Source of the DNA: Caballeronia arvi
GTDB taxonomy: Bacteria; Pseudomonadota; Gammaproteobacteria; Burkholderiales; Burkholderiaceae
NCBI RefSeq assembly: GCF_001544695.2
Contig: NZ_FCOM02000004.1
Location: forward strand, 1-64,000
Direction: 5' to 3'
DNA length: 64,000 nt
Shown here: positions 44,289 to 52,816 of the stretch, in pieces
How positions within the stretch are numbered: the first letter of the stretch is position 1
Layout: every line of letters begins with the position of its first letter
Made by a program: the position numbers and the translations under genes
The notes under the pieces: model-generated
Told to the model about the DNA's origin: nothing
Database searches by the model: none
Seen by the model: the letters and a program-made list of their open reading frames with translations, nothing else

Positions 44289-44377
44289 GGTTTTATGAAT
44301 GCAAAGGACAATGCGCGTGATTGTATGCGGCGTTCAAAATGCGCGCGCCCCGTAGGATCGCTCCCCGAAAACTCCGC

Positions 44378-44429
44378 TTGACAGACGCTCTTACGATATA
44401 TATCTTTAGATATGTTTTACGACATATCT
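44378..44429 (+). promoter_or_regulatory. Sigma70-type promoter with palindromic operator ahead of the PadR gene
   Basis: TTGACA (44378-44383), 17 bases, then TATCTT (44401-44406). The palindrome AGATATG-TTTTACGA-CATATCT (44408-44429) lies immediately after the -10, and the overlapping ATATCT-TT-AGATAT makes a second symmetric element. The location just before the regulator gene suggests autoregulation by the PadR protein. Confidence 0.65.
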
Positions 44430-44440
44430 GGAGTTTTCAT

Positions 44441-45190
44441 ATGAAATCTCGTTGCTTTCAACGCGCGCGTGATGCCAGTTTCCGCGCATTCGGTTTTGAT
44501 TCCCCGTTCGACGCGCCCGAGTGGGCCGAACGCTTCGCTTTCGAACGCTGGGGCATGGTCGGCCGTCATCGCCACGGCGGCGGCGGCCGCTTCGGCGGTG
44601 GTCCCGGTGGAATGGGCGGCCCGGGCGGCCCGGGCGGCATGGGTGGATTCGGTGGTGAAGATGGCATGCCGCGCGGCCGCAAGTTCTCATCGGACGACCT
44701 GCAATTGCTGCTTCTCGCGATGCTCGCCGAAGCACCACGTCACGGCTACGAACTCATCAAGGCGCTGGAAGACCGCTCGAACGGCTTTTACGCACCGAGT
44801 CCGGGCATGGTGTATCCGGCGCTCACTTATCTGGAAGAGCTCGGCTATACGACCGTCGAGCTGGAAGGCAATCGCAAACGCTATGCGCTGTCCGATGCAG
44901 GCCGCGACTATCTCGCGTCGAATCGCGAGCGCGTGGACCTGATGCTCGCGAAGCTCACGCATTTCGCGCGCAAGATGGATCTCGTGCGCCGCGCATACAT
45001 GGGCGAGGAAATCGACGACGCTGCGGCCGACGGCGGCTGGGCGCCCGAACTGATCGCCGCGCGCCGCGCGCTGAAGAAGGCGCTGCTGCTGCGCACCGAT
45101 GCGCCGCAAGACGAACAGCGCCGCATCGCCGCGATCCTCGCCCGCGCGACTGAGGAAATCGAACAGAACCCGGCGCCGAAGCAGGCGTAA
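44441..45190 (+). CDS. PadR-family regulator with Gly-rich N-terminus (YqjI-like)
   Basis: A 249-residue regulator. The N-terminal part carries a histidine- and glycine-rich stretch (VGRHRHGGGGRFGGG, then repeated GGMGGPGG) followed by the PadR winged helix (LQLLLLAMLAEAPRHGYELIKALED ... YPALTYLEELGYTTVELEGNRKRYALSDAG). E. coli YqjI has a comparable histidine-rich N-terminus, binds metal and represses the ferric reductase gene yqjH. The next gene here is a YqjH-type protein, which supports the same role. ATG at 44441 has GGAG nine bases upstream. Confidence 0.87.
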   Translation: MKSRCFQRARDASFRAFGFDSPFDAPEWAERFAFERWGMVGRHRHGGGGRFGGGPGGMGGPGGPGGMGGFGGEDGMPRGRKFSSDDLQLLLLAMLAEAPRHGYELIKALEDRSNGFYAPSPGMVYPALTYLEELGYTTVELEGNRKRYALSDAGRDYLASNRERVDLMLAKLTHFARKMDLVRRAYMGEEIDDAAADGGWAPELIAARRALKKALLLRTDAPQDEQRRIAAILARATEEIEQNPAPKQA

Positions 45191-45206
45191 GAAGGAGCCC
45201 TACACG

Positions 45207-46037
45207 ATGACCGATTCCATCCTGCAAGACCGGCCCGATCTCGAAGTCACGCGCGTGCGCCACGCGCTCAAGTTTCGTTTGCTGCAAGTCACGCGCGTGC
45301 AGGCGCTCAACCCGCATCTCGTGCGTGTGACCTTCACGGGCGATGACCTCGAAGACTTCGTCAGCGCATCGTTCGACGATCACGTGAAGCTGTTTTTCCC
45401 GGAGCCGGGTGAGCCGATGCCCGCGCTGCCGCAAGCCGGCCCCAATGGTCCCGAGTTCGATCCATCGAAGCCGCGTCCGATCGCGCGCGACTTCACGCCG
45501 CGCCGCTTCGACCGCGCGGCGCGCGAGCTGGATATCGAATTCGCGCTGCACGAAGCCGGTCCTGCAACTGCGTGGGCCGTGCAAGCCGCGCCGGGCCAGC
45601 ATCTCGGCATCGGCGGGCCGCGTGGCTCGTTCGTGATTCCGACGCAGTTCGACTGGCATCTCCTCATCGGCGATGAAACCGCGCTGCCCGCCATCGCGCG
45701 CCGGCTCGAAGAGTTGCCCGAAGGCACGCGCGTCGCGGCGCTGATCGAAGTAGCCGATCCATCGGCGCGCATCGAATTCGATACGCGTGCCGATCTGTAC
45801 GTGCAGTGGCGCTATCGAAATGAAAGCGAGCATCCGGGCGGCGCACTTCTGCTCGCGTTGCGCGAAACCTATCTGCCCGATGGCGATGGCTACGTGTGGG
45901 CCGCAGGCGAAGCCACGCTGATGCGCGCCGTGCGCAAGCTGCTCTGCGAAGAACGCGGCATCGACAAGAAGCGCATTCGCGCATCGGCGTATTGGAAACG
46001 CGGCGAGCAAGGCGTGCACGAGACGATCGACGGTTGA
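45207..46037 (+). CDS. Siderophore-interacting protein / ferric reductase (YqjH/ViuB type)
   Basis: A 276-residue FAD-dependent cytoplasmic reductase that releases iron from siderophores. Motifs: RVTFTGDDLEDF, PIARDFTPRRFD (flavin-binding), GPRGSFVIP, HLLIGDETALPAIARRLEELP, and VWAAGEATLMRAVRKLL. GAAGGAG precedes the ATG at 45207, 16 bases after the PadR stop, so both share a transcript. Regulation by metal through the PadR protein is the inferred control. Confidence 0.9.
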   Translation: MTDSILQDRPDLEVTRVRHALKFRLLQVTRVQALNPHLVRVTFTGDDLEDFVSASFDDHVKLFFPEPGEPMPALPQAGPNGPEFDPSKPRPIARDFTPRRFDRAARELDIEFALHEAGPATAWAVQAAPGQHLGIGGPRGSFVIPTQFDWHLLIGDETALPAIARRLEELPEGTRVAALIEVADPSARIEFDTRADLYVQWRYRNESEHPGGALLLALRETYLPDGDGYVWAAGEATLMRAVRKLLCEERGIDKKRIRASAYWKRGEQGVHETIDG

Positions 46038-46056
46038 TCGCACGCGGCGCTTTGGA

Positions 46057-47604
46057 TCAACTCATGATGCCGATCTGCCACGGCACGAATTCATGATCGC
46101 CAAGCCCAAGCAGTTCGCTCTTCGTGCGCTGGCCTGAAGCGGCGGCAAGCATCGCGTCGAAGATCGCGCGGCCGGTGCTCTCGACGGACGCAACGCCATC
46201 GAGAATGCCGCCGCAATTCAGATCCATGTCTTCGATCAAACGCTCGAACATGCGCGTGTTGGTCGCGAGCTTGAGCGATGGCACCGGCTTCGCACCGAAC
46301 ATCGAGCCGCGTCCCGTCGTGAACGCGATGAGATTCGCGCCGCCCGCGATCTGTCCCGTTGCGGAAACGGGATCGAAGCCGGGCGTGTCCATGAAGACGA
46401 GCCCGCGCTGCTTCACGGGTTCGGCATAGCGATACACCTCCATGAGCGGCCCCGTGCCGCCTTTCATCGACGAGCCAATCGACTTCTCGAAGATATTCGC
46501 GAGTCCGCCGATCTGATTGCCCGGGCTGACCTTGCCGTTGATCTGCACGTCGCGTCCGACGGAATATTCTTCCTTCCACCATCGAATGCGTTCGAGCAGT
46601 TTCTCGCCGACTTCACGGCTCACCGCGCGCCGTGTCAGCGTGTGCTCGACGCCATAGATTTCCGGCGTCTCCGAAAGAATCGCCGTGCCGCCATGCCGAA
46701 CGAGCAGATCGACGGCTGCGCCGAGCGCGGGATTCGCGGTAATCGATGAAAAGCCATCCGACCCGCCGCACTGCAAGCCGATCTTCAGATGACTGGCGCT
46801 CACAGCCGTGCGCGTCACGCGGTTCGCAGCTGGCAGCAACGCGCGCACGGCTTCGATGCCGGCTTCGATCGTCCTTCGCGTGCCACCGCTCTCCTGCATG
46901 ATGAACGTATGCAGGCGCGAGCCCGCGCTCAAGCCTTCCTGCTCCATCAATCCGGCCAGTTGATTGCGTTCGCAACCGAGCCCGATGACGAGCGCCGCCG
47001 CGAGATTCGGATGCCGCGCATAGCCCGCCATCGTGCGACGCAGAAGCGCCATCGGTTCGCCACTCATCTCCATACCGCAACCGATGCCATGCGTGAACGC
47101 GACCACGCCATCCACGTTCGGGTAGTCGGCGAGACGCTCCGGCGTGAACCATTGCGCAATCTTGTGCGCAACCGTGGCCGAGCAATTCACCGTCGACAGA
47201 ATGCCGATGTAGTTGCGCGTCGCGATTTCGCCGTTCTCGCGCACGATGCCCTGAAACGTGGCGCGTTGCTCGTCCGCGAGCATGTCGACCGCACGATAGT
47301 CCGCGCAGAACGCATGATCGCGATCGAACTCGCGGAACTCGACGTTATGGTTATGCACCATCGTGCCCGCTGCGATATCCGTGTTCGCGAAGCCGATCGT
47401 CACGTTGTACTTGCGCACGGCCTCGCCTTTGACGATCGCGCGCGCTGCGATCTTATAGCCCGCCGTGACCTGGCTTCTGCAAACGAAGTTATCCGATGGA
47501 ACCGCCGTGCCGATAGCCACGTCCGTGCGCGCTATCACGACATTGTCTTCGGGATGCAGGCGAATCACCGGACCCGCGATGACTTTATTGAGCGTGTCTG
47601 ACAT
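46057..47604 (-). CDS. UxaA-family dehydratase (altronate/galactarate dehydratase type)
   Basis: A 515-residue enzyme. The N-terminal 80 residues form the SAF-type domain (VIRLHPEDNVVIARTDVAIGTAV) and the rest the UxaA core with TRNYIGILSTVNCSATVA, HGIGCGMEM, VIGLGCERNQ and GLQCGGSDGFSSITANPALG, the last being the family signature. Such enzymes dehydrate D-altronate or D-galactarate using iron. The substrate here is not certain. It ends a leftward pair with the enolase-superfamily dehydratase (9-base gap). Confidence 0.87.
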   Translation of the reverse strand: MSDTLNKVIAGPVIRLHPEDNVVIARTDVAIGTAVPSDNFVCRSQVTAGYKIAARAIVKGEAVRKYNVTIGFANTDIAAGTMVHNHNVEFREFDRDHAFCADYRAVDMLADEQRATFQGIVRENGEIATRNYIGILSTVNCSATVAHKIAQWFTPERLADYPNVDGVVAFTHGIGCGMEMSGEPMALLRRTMAGYARHPNLAAALVIGLGCERNQLAGLMEQEGLSAGSRLHTFIMQESGGTRRTIEAGIEAVRALLPAANRVTRTAVSASHLKIGLQCGGSDGFSSITANPALGAAVDLLVRHGGTAILSETPEIYGVEHTLTRRAVSREVGEKLLERIRWWKEEYSVGRDVQINGKVSPGNQIGGLANIFEKSIGSSMKGGTGPLMEVYRYAEPVKQRGLVFMDTPGFDPVSATGQIAGGANLIAFTTGRGSMFGAKPVPSLKLATNTRMFERLIEDMDLNCGGILDGVASVESTGRAIFDAMLAAASGQRTKSELLGLGDHEFVPWQIGIMS

Positions 47605-47613
47605 GATTCGTCG

Positions 47614-48738
47614 TTATGCAGTGTGTTTCCACTTACCGTATTTGGCGACTTCCTTTTCATCGAACGAGAAGCCGAGACCGGGTGCATCGTGAAGCTTCAC
47701 GCGGCCATCGCGATGCGACAGTTGCCGGTCGATCAACCGTCGGAAATTGAGCACCTGATCGTCCCAGAAGAATTCGACATAGCGCGCATTCGGGGTCGCG
47801 GCAACGAGCGGCGCGTGCAGATCGTGAAACCAGTGCGGACACATCACGACGCCATGACTTGCAGCGGTCGCCGCAATCTTGCGCCATTCGGTGATGCCGC
47901 CGCACACAGCCGCATCCGTTTGCAGAATTGCGGCCGCGCCCTTGTCGAGTAGCTCTTTGTGATACCAGCGGCCATAGCCGATCTCGCCTGTCGCGATCGG
48001 AATGCGTGTGGCTCTGGCGAGACGCGCGTGGTTATCGACATCATCGGGTGAAAAAGGCTCTTCGATGAAGTACGGATCGTATTGCTCGATGCGCCGCACG
48101 TGCTGAAGCGCCTGCGTGACATCGGTCCAGCCATTGTTCATGTCGATCATGAGTTCGACGTCCGGCCCCACCGCTTCACGCGCGGCTTTCACACGGCGCT
48201 CTTCTTCCTGCGGCGATAACCTGCCGCCTTTCATTTTCACCGCACGAAAGCCCTTCTCGACATAACTCGCCATTTCTTCGCCGAGCTTTTCGGGCGTCTT
48301 GCCTTCGAGGTAATAGCCGCCGCTCGCATAAGCGGGCACTGTCTCCAGTTCATTTGCGCCGAGATATTTATGCAGCGGCAGCTTATGCGTGCGCGCATTG
48401 AGGTCCCATAACGCGACATCGAGAATGCTCAGCGCGCGCATCACGGTGCCCGCGCGTCCTTGCAGAAGCGCTTCGTCATACATCGCCTGCCACAGCCCTT
48501 CGACCGCATACGAATCCTTGCCGATCAACACTGGCGTGAGCAATTGTTCGACGGCCACCGTCAGCAACTCGCCCGCCGCACTGCCGATATAGCAGAAGCC
48601 GATACCTTCAACGCCATCCGTCGAGCGAACCTTGACGAGCCCATAGTGGCGCGTCGATACGGTGCGGGTGGAAAACGACGTGACGCGATCGAGCGGCACG
48701 GCGGCCGCGCAAACAGCAATCGATTCGATGACGGGCAT
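47614..48738 (-). CDS. Mandelate racemase/muconate lactonizing-family dehydratase
   Basis: A 374-residue enolase-superfamily enzyme. The catalytic set of the mandelate racemase branch is present: K168-M-K170, metal ligands Asp199, Glu226 and Glu252, Asp275 and His302 in MCPHWFHD. It should dehydrate an acid sugar. The ATG at 48738 is preferred over one 21 codons upstream because GGAG lies nine bases ahead of it. The gene is divergent from a LysR gene, and the shared region carries copy 1 of the repeated operator. Confidence 0.88.
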   Translation of the reverse strand: MPVIESIAVCAAAVPLDRVTSFSTRTVSTRHYGLVKVRSTDGVEGIGFCYIGSAAGELLTVAVEQLLTPVLIGKDSYAVEGLWQAMYDEALLQGRAGTVMRALSILDVALWDLNARTHKLPLHKYLGANELETVPAYASGGYYLEGKTPEKLGEEMASYVEKGFRAVKMKGGRLSPQEEERRVKAAREAVGPDVELMIDMNNGWTDVTQALQHVRRIEQYDPYFIEEPFSPDDVDNHARLARATRIPIATGEIGYGRWYHKELLDKGAAAILQTDAAVCGGITEWRKIAATAASHGVVMCPHWFHDLHAPLVAATPNARYVEFFWDDQVLNFRRLIDRQLSHRDGRVKLHDAPGLGFSFDEKEVAKYGKWKHTA

Positions 48739-48817
48739 AACTTCGTCTCCGGGGTTCTCATTCGTTGCGAATGCAATCAGTTTGATGGCGTGCGGGACCA
48801 AGAGGAAGTATCCTTTG

Positions 48818-48844
48818 GCTTCTTCAAACCCAAAAATTTTTATC
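48818..48844 (-). promoter_or_regulatory. LysR-like operator, copy 1 (dehydratase/LysR divergent region)
   Basis: The leftward strand reads GATAAAAATTTTTGG followed by GTTTGAAGAAGC. The same sequence recurs at 49756-49784 and 51699-51727. It lies between the leftward dehydratase pair and the LysR gene, ending almost at the LysR start, as expected for an autoregulated LysR site. Confidence 0.6.
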
Positions 48845-48845
48845 G

Positions 48846-49721
48846 ATGGACTCGCGCTATCTGCAGAGCTTCGTGTTCGTCGTCGAGCTCGGCTCCATTG
48901 CCGAAGCCGCGCGCAGACTGGATCTCACGCCTGCCGCAGTCGCGCAAAGGGTGAAGATGCTGGAGGCCGAACTCGGCGCGACGCTCGTGCGCCGCTCGGG
49001 CCGCACGGTCGGCGCGACGGAAGCGGGCGAGCGCATTCTCGCGCGGGCGCGCACCGTGCTGCACGACATACGCGACCTGCGCGCGGACATCGACGATACG
49101 GATCAACTCGGCGGCCAACTGCGCCTCGGCGGCATGGCGACGATGATGGCGGGCCTCATCCCCGATGCGCTCGCGGTGCTTCTGAACCGTTATCCGCAGA
49201 TGGATTTCTATCTCGAGCCGGGCACTTCACTCGATCTTTATCGCAAGGTGACGAGCGGCGATCTCGATGCCGCGGTCATCGCGCAACCGCTATTCAATCT
49301 GCCGAAGAGTTGCGACTGGCATACGTTCAGAAAGGAATCGCTGGTTCTCCTGACGCCCGCGTCGATGCACGTCACCGATGTACACGCGACGCTGCAAAGC
49401 GAGCCATTCGTGCGCTATGACCGCAATGTCGTAGGCGGTCAGCTTGCCGATGCTTATCTGCGGCAGCACGGCATCAAGCCGCATCAGCGTTGCGAACTCG
49501 ACGGCCTTGCCGCTATCGCGACGCTCGTCGATCGCGGCCTTGGCGTCTCGCTGATACCGGATTGGGCGTCGCGGGAATTGGGCGGTCTTTCGCTGAAGAA
49601 ATGGGCGTTGCCGCATGCGGCGCCCAAGCGGCTTGTCGGCCTGCTATGGGGACGTTCATCTGCGCGATTGCGCCTTGTGCAAGCGTTTCTGGCCGCAGCC
49701 GACTCCATCGAACGACACTGA
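48846..49721 (+). CDS. LysR-family regulator of the sugar-acid genes
   Basis: A 291-residue LysR protein: YLQSFVFVVELGSIAEAARRL, LTPAAVAQRVKMLEAELGATLVRRSGRTV, and an effector domain from about residue 90. It is divergent from the dehydratase pair and upstream of the IlvD gene. Three copies of one operator in front of these units make it the likely regulator of the whole 46-55 kb region. Confidence 0.9.
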   Translation: MDSRYLQSFVFVVELGSIAEAARRLDLTPAAVAQRVKMLEAELGATLVRRSGRTVGATEAGERILARARTVLHDIRDLRADIDDTDQLGGQLRLGGMATMMAGLIPDALAVLLNRYPQMDFYLEPGTSLDLYRKVTSGDLDAAVIAQPLFNLPKSCDWHTFRKESLVLLTPASMHVTDVHATLQSEPFVRYDRNVVGGQLADAYLRQHGIKPHQRCELDGLAAIATLVDRGLGVSLIPDWASRELGGLSLKKWALPHAAPKRLVGLLWGRSSARLRLVQAFLAAADSIERH

Positions 49722-49755
49722 CAAGCGGCGATCATTAGCGTTGCCTGCTTCGGGA

Positions 49756-49784
49756 AGCAAAAATCTCTATGGTTTGAAGCAAAC
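49756..49784 (+). promoter_or_regulatory. LysR-like operator, copy 2 (upstream of the IlvD/Edd gene)
   Basis: AGCAAAAATCTCTATG followed by GTTTGAAGCAAAC. Compared with copies 1 and 3 the left half is diverged and one base longer, but the GTTTGAAG core and flanking CAA are kept. It lies about 80 bases before the IlvD start. Confidence 0.55.
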
Positions 49785-49865
49785 GCCACGTGCGCTCAAA
49801 GCCTGCCAAAGCCGCGATAATCAAGCCGCGGAGACATTCAACGCTCATTCGACGGTAGTGCAACC

Positions 49866-51623
49866 ATGACAGATACATTCAAGAAAAAGCCCGGCGACGA
49901 ACCCACGCAACCGGGCGGCCTGCGCAAGTCGCTGACGAGCTATGGCGACAGCGGCTTTTCGCTCTTTCTGCGCAAGGCATTCATCAAAGGCGCGGGTTAT
50001 ACCGACAGCGCGCTGGATCGCCCGGTAATCGGCATCGTCAATACGGGCAGCGCCTATAACCCTTGTCATGGCAACGCGCCGCAACTCATCGAAGCCGTGA
50101 AGCGCGGCGTGATGCTGGCAGGCGGCCTGCCGATGGATTTCCCGACGATATCGATCGCTGAATCGTTCTCGCAGCCGACGAGCATGTACCTGCGCAATCT
50201 GATGTCGATCGATACGGAAGAAATGATTCGCGCGCAACCGATGGACGCAGTCGTGCTGATCGGCGGATGCGACAAGACCGTGCCCGCGCAATTGATGGGC
50301 GCGGCATCGGCGGGCATTCCGGCCATACAGCTCATCACGGGTTCGATGCTCACGGGCGCGCATCGCGGCGAGCGTGTCGGCGCGTGCACCGATTGCCGCC
50401 GCTATTGGGGCCGTTTTCGCGCGGAGGAAATCGACGAAGCCGAGATCGCCGCGGTGAACAATCAACTCGTCGCGAGCGTGGGAACCTGTTCGGTGATGGG
50501 CACTGCGAGCACGATGGCATGCATTGCCGAAGCGCTGGGCATGACGGTGCCGGGCGGTGCATCGCCGCCGGCGGTGACATCGGATCGCATGCGCATCGCC
50601 GAGATGACCGGCATGCAAGCCGTGCAGATGGCGCGCGATAACCTCACCATCGACAAGATCCTTACGGCGGAAGCATTCGAAAACGCGATGCGCGTGCTGC
50701 TCGCGATCGGCGGCTCGACCAATGGCATCGTGCACCTCACTGCTATCGCGGGACGCATGGGTTATGAAGTCGACCTGAAAGCGCTCGATCGCATGGGACG
50801 CGAGACACCGGTGCTCGTCGACCTGAAGCCTTCAGGCTCGCATTACATGGAAGACTTTCACAAGGCCGGCGGCATGGCGACGCTCCTGCGCGAGCTGAAG
50901 CCGCTTCTGAACCTCGACGCGCTGACAATCACGGGCCGCACGCTCGGTGAAGAAATCGAAGCGGCTGGCCCCGCTTTCGAGCAGGACGTCGTGCGTGCGT
51001 TCGATAAACCGATCTATCCGCAAGGCGGCATCGCGGTGCTCGAAGGCAATCTCGCGCCGGGCGGCGCGATCATCAAGCAGTCGGCTGCGGATGCGAAGCT
51101 GATGGAGCACGAAGGACGCGCGGTCGTGTTCGAGAATGGCGCGGATCTCGCGGCGCGCATCGATTCCGACGATCTCGACGTCACGGCCGACGATATTCTC
51201 GTGCTGAAGAATATCGGTCCGAAAGGCGCGCCGGGCATGCCCGAGGCGGGTTATATCCCGATCCCGCGCAAGCTAGCTGTCAAGGGCGTCAAAGATATCG
51301 TGCGTATCTCCGATGGACGCATGAGCGGCACGGCATTCGGCACCATCGTTCTTCATGTGACACCGGAAGCGGCGGTCGGCGGGCCGCTCGCGCATGTCCG
51401 CTCGGGCGACCGCATTCGCCTTAGCGTGTCCAAACGCGAAATCAGCCTGCTGATAAGCGATGAAGAACTCGCAGCACGCGCGAAAGCAGCGCCTGTTACT
51501 GTGCCGACTGCGGATCGCGGTTATCGCAAGCTGTTTTACGACACTGTGACGCAAGCGGATAAAGGCGTCGATTTCGACTTTCTGCGCGCAACGCAAACGC
51601 GAGGCGTGACACCGCGGCGATGA
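49866..51623 (+). CDS. IlvD/Edd-family sugar-acid dehydratase
   Basis: A 585-residue [2Fe-2S] dehydratase. The cluster cysteines are at Cys67 (NTGSAYNPCHGN), Cys135 (IGGCDKTVP) and Cys208 (GTCSVMGTAS), the pattern of pentonate dehydratases rather than of classical Edd. It should convert an aldonic acid such as arabonate or xylonate, or a related acid, to the 2-keto-3-deoxy acid. A strong terminator follows it, so it forms its own transcript under operator copy 2. Confidence 0.88.
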   Translation: MTDTFKKKPGDEPTQPGGLRKSLTSYGDSGFSLFLRKAFIKGAGYTDSALDRPVIGIVNTGSAYNPCHGNAPQLIEAVKRGVMLAGGLPMDFPTISIAESFSQPTSMYLRNLMSIDTEEMIRAQPMDAVVLIGGCDKTVPAQLMGAASAGIPAIQLITGSMLTGAHRGERVGACTDCRRYWGRFRAEEIDEAEIAAVNNQLVASVGTCSVMGTASTMACIAEALGMTVPGGASPPAVTSDRMRIAEMTGMQAVQMARDNLTIDKILTAEAFENAMRVLLAIGGSTNGIVHLTAIAGRMGYEVDLKALDRMGRETPVLVDLKPSGSHYMEDFHKAGGMATLLRELKPLLNLDALTITGRTLGEEIEAAGPAFEQDVVRAFDKPIYPQGGIAVLEGNLAPGGAIIKQSAADAKLMEHEGRAVVFENGADLAARIDSDDLDVTADDILVLKNIGPKGAPGMPEAGYIPIPRKLAVKGVKDIVRISDGRMSGTAFGTIVLHVTPEAAVGGPLAHVRSGDRIRLSVSKREISLLISDEELAARAKAAPVTVPTADRGYRKLFYDTVTQADKGVDFDFLRATQTRGVTPRR

Positions 51624-51648
51624 CGTCGGCGTTCATCGAGTAATTGCC

Positions 51649-51673
51649 AGGCCACTTACGAGTGGCCTTTTTT
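51649..51673 (+). terminator. Rho-independent terminator after the IlvD/Edd gene
   Basis: AGGCCACT (51649-51656), loop TACG, AGTGGCCT (51661-51668), then a run of Ts. The eight-base stem is perfect and the loop short. It lies 26 bases after the dehydratase stop. Confidence 0.9.
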
Positions 51674-51698
51674 ACGTTCCACGCGATCGAACACAAGA

Positions 51699-51727
51699 CA
51701 CAAAAAATTTTTGAGTTTGAAGCAAGC
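51699..51727 (+). promoter_or_regulatory. LysR-like operator, copy 3 (upstream of the DapA-family gene)
   Basis: CACAAAAAATTTTTGA followed by GTTTGAAGCAAGC, nearly identical to copy 1 on the opposite strand. It stands between the terminator and the DapA-family gene, about 80 bases before its start, and makes that gene the head of a separate unit with the MFS and dehydrogenase genes. Confidence 0.6.
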
Positions 51728-51804
51728 AGCCCCCGGTTCTTCGATGCTTTACGCACGGCGATACTGGCTTCCATCGCAAAGGACCGTAAAGGAAACGCTT
51801 GCTC

Positions 51805-52755
51805 ATGACCTCATCGCATCACTTTCATGGCGCGCTGTCGCCGGTGCTCACGCCATTCAACGAAGACGGATCGCCTTCGACTGAACGCTTCATCCGCCAT
51901 TGCCGCGCGCTATTGAATGACGATGTCGGGCTTGCGGTCTTCGGCACAAACTCGGAAGCAAACTCGCTCAATGTGTCGGAAAAACGCGGTCTGCTCGACG
52001 CCTTGCTCGAGGCAGGCTTGCCCGCCGCGCGCATGATGCCGGGCACGGGCGCATGCGCACTACCCGATGTGATCGAGCTGACGCGTCACGCGGTATCCAA
52101 TGGATGCGCGGGCGTATTGATGCTGCCGCCCTTCTACTACAAAGGCGTAAGCGACGAAGGACTTTTTCGCGCGTATGCGAGCGTGATCGAAGCAATCGGT
52201 GATGCGCGTCTCAAGATCTATCTCTATCACATCCCGCCCGTCTCGCAAGTCGGCCTGAGCCTGACGCTGATCGAGCGCCTGCTCAAAACTTATCCCGACG
52301 CAATCGCGGGCATCAAGGACAGCTCGGGCGACTGGAACAACACGGCCTCGCTCATCGACGCTTTCGCTTCGTCGGGATTCGAAGTCTTTGCGGGTAGCGA
52401 GACCTTCCTGCTGCGCACGTTGCAAGCGGGCGGCGCAGGCTGCATTACGGCGACGGGCAACGTGAACGCCGCGGCGATCGCTCGTCTCGCGCGCGACTGG
52501 CAAGCCGTCGATGCACCCGCTCAGCAACGACGCCTCGACGAAACGCGCGCGGTATTTCAGCGCTTCCCGATGATCGCCGCAATGAAAGCCGCGATCGCAT
52601 GGCAATCCGGCGATGAAGGCTGGGCAACGTTGCGTGCGCCGCTCGTCGAACTGGATGCATCGCAACGCATGCAGCTGGAAAGCGCGCTCGCGGCGATCGG
52701 CTTTCGCATTCCGCATGCGGCGAATCTCGCGCTATCGACGGAAGCACTGAACTGA
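51805..52755 (+). CDS. DapA-family lyase/dehydratase for 2-keto-3-deoxy sugar acids
   Basis: A 316-residue (beta/alpha)8 class I enzyme with the Schiff-base lysine Lys171 in AIAGIKDSSGDW and Tyr141 in KIYLYHIPP. The GTNSEANSLNVSEK segment replaces the GTTGE motif of true dihydrodipicolinate synthases, and the gene sits with sugar-acid dehydratases. A 2-keto-3-deoxy-acid aldolase or 5-keto-4-deoxyglucarate dehydratase is more likely than lysine synthesis. ATG at 51805 is used; a TTG two codons earlier has a closer GGA and is an alternative. Confidence 0.83.
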   Translation: MTSSHHFHGALSPVLTPFNEDGSPSTERFIRHCRALLNDDVGLAVFGTNSEANSLNVSEKRGLLDALLEAGLPAARMMPGTGACALPDVIELTRHAVSNGCAGVLMLPPFYYKGVSDEGLFRAYASVIEAIGDARLKIYLYHIPPVSQVGLSLTLIERLLKTYPDAIAGIKDSSGDWNNTASLIDAFASSGFEVFAGSETFLLRTLQAGGAGCITATGNVNAAAIARLARDWQAVDAPAQQRRLDETRAVFQRFPMIAAMKAAIAWQSGDEGWATLRAPLVELDASQRMQLESALAAIGFRIPHAANLALSTEALN

Positions 52756-52816
52756 ATCCGTCCGCAAGCGAGCACATAAACAAAACGAAGGCTCTGCAGA
52801 TTTACAGGAGACAACC

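Noticed and set aside
51805-52755. DapA-family gene as lysine-pathway dihydrodipicolinate synthase
   Set aside because: The GTTGE motif is replaced, and the gene sits with sugar-acid dehydratases and an ACS transporter.
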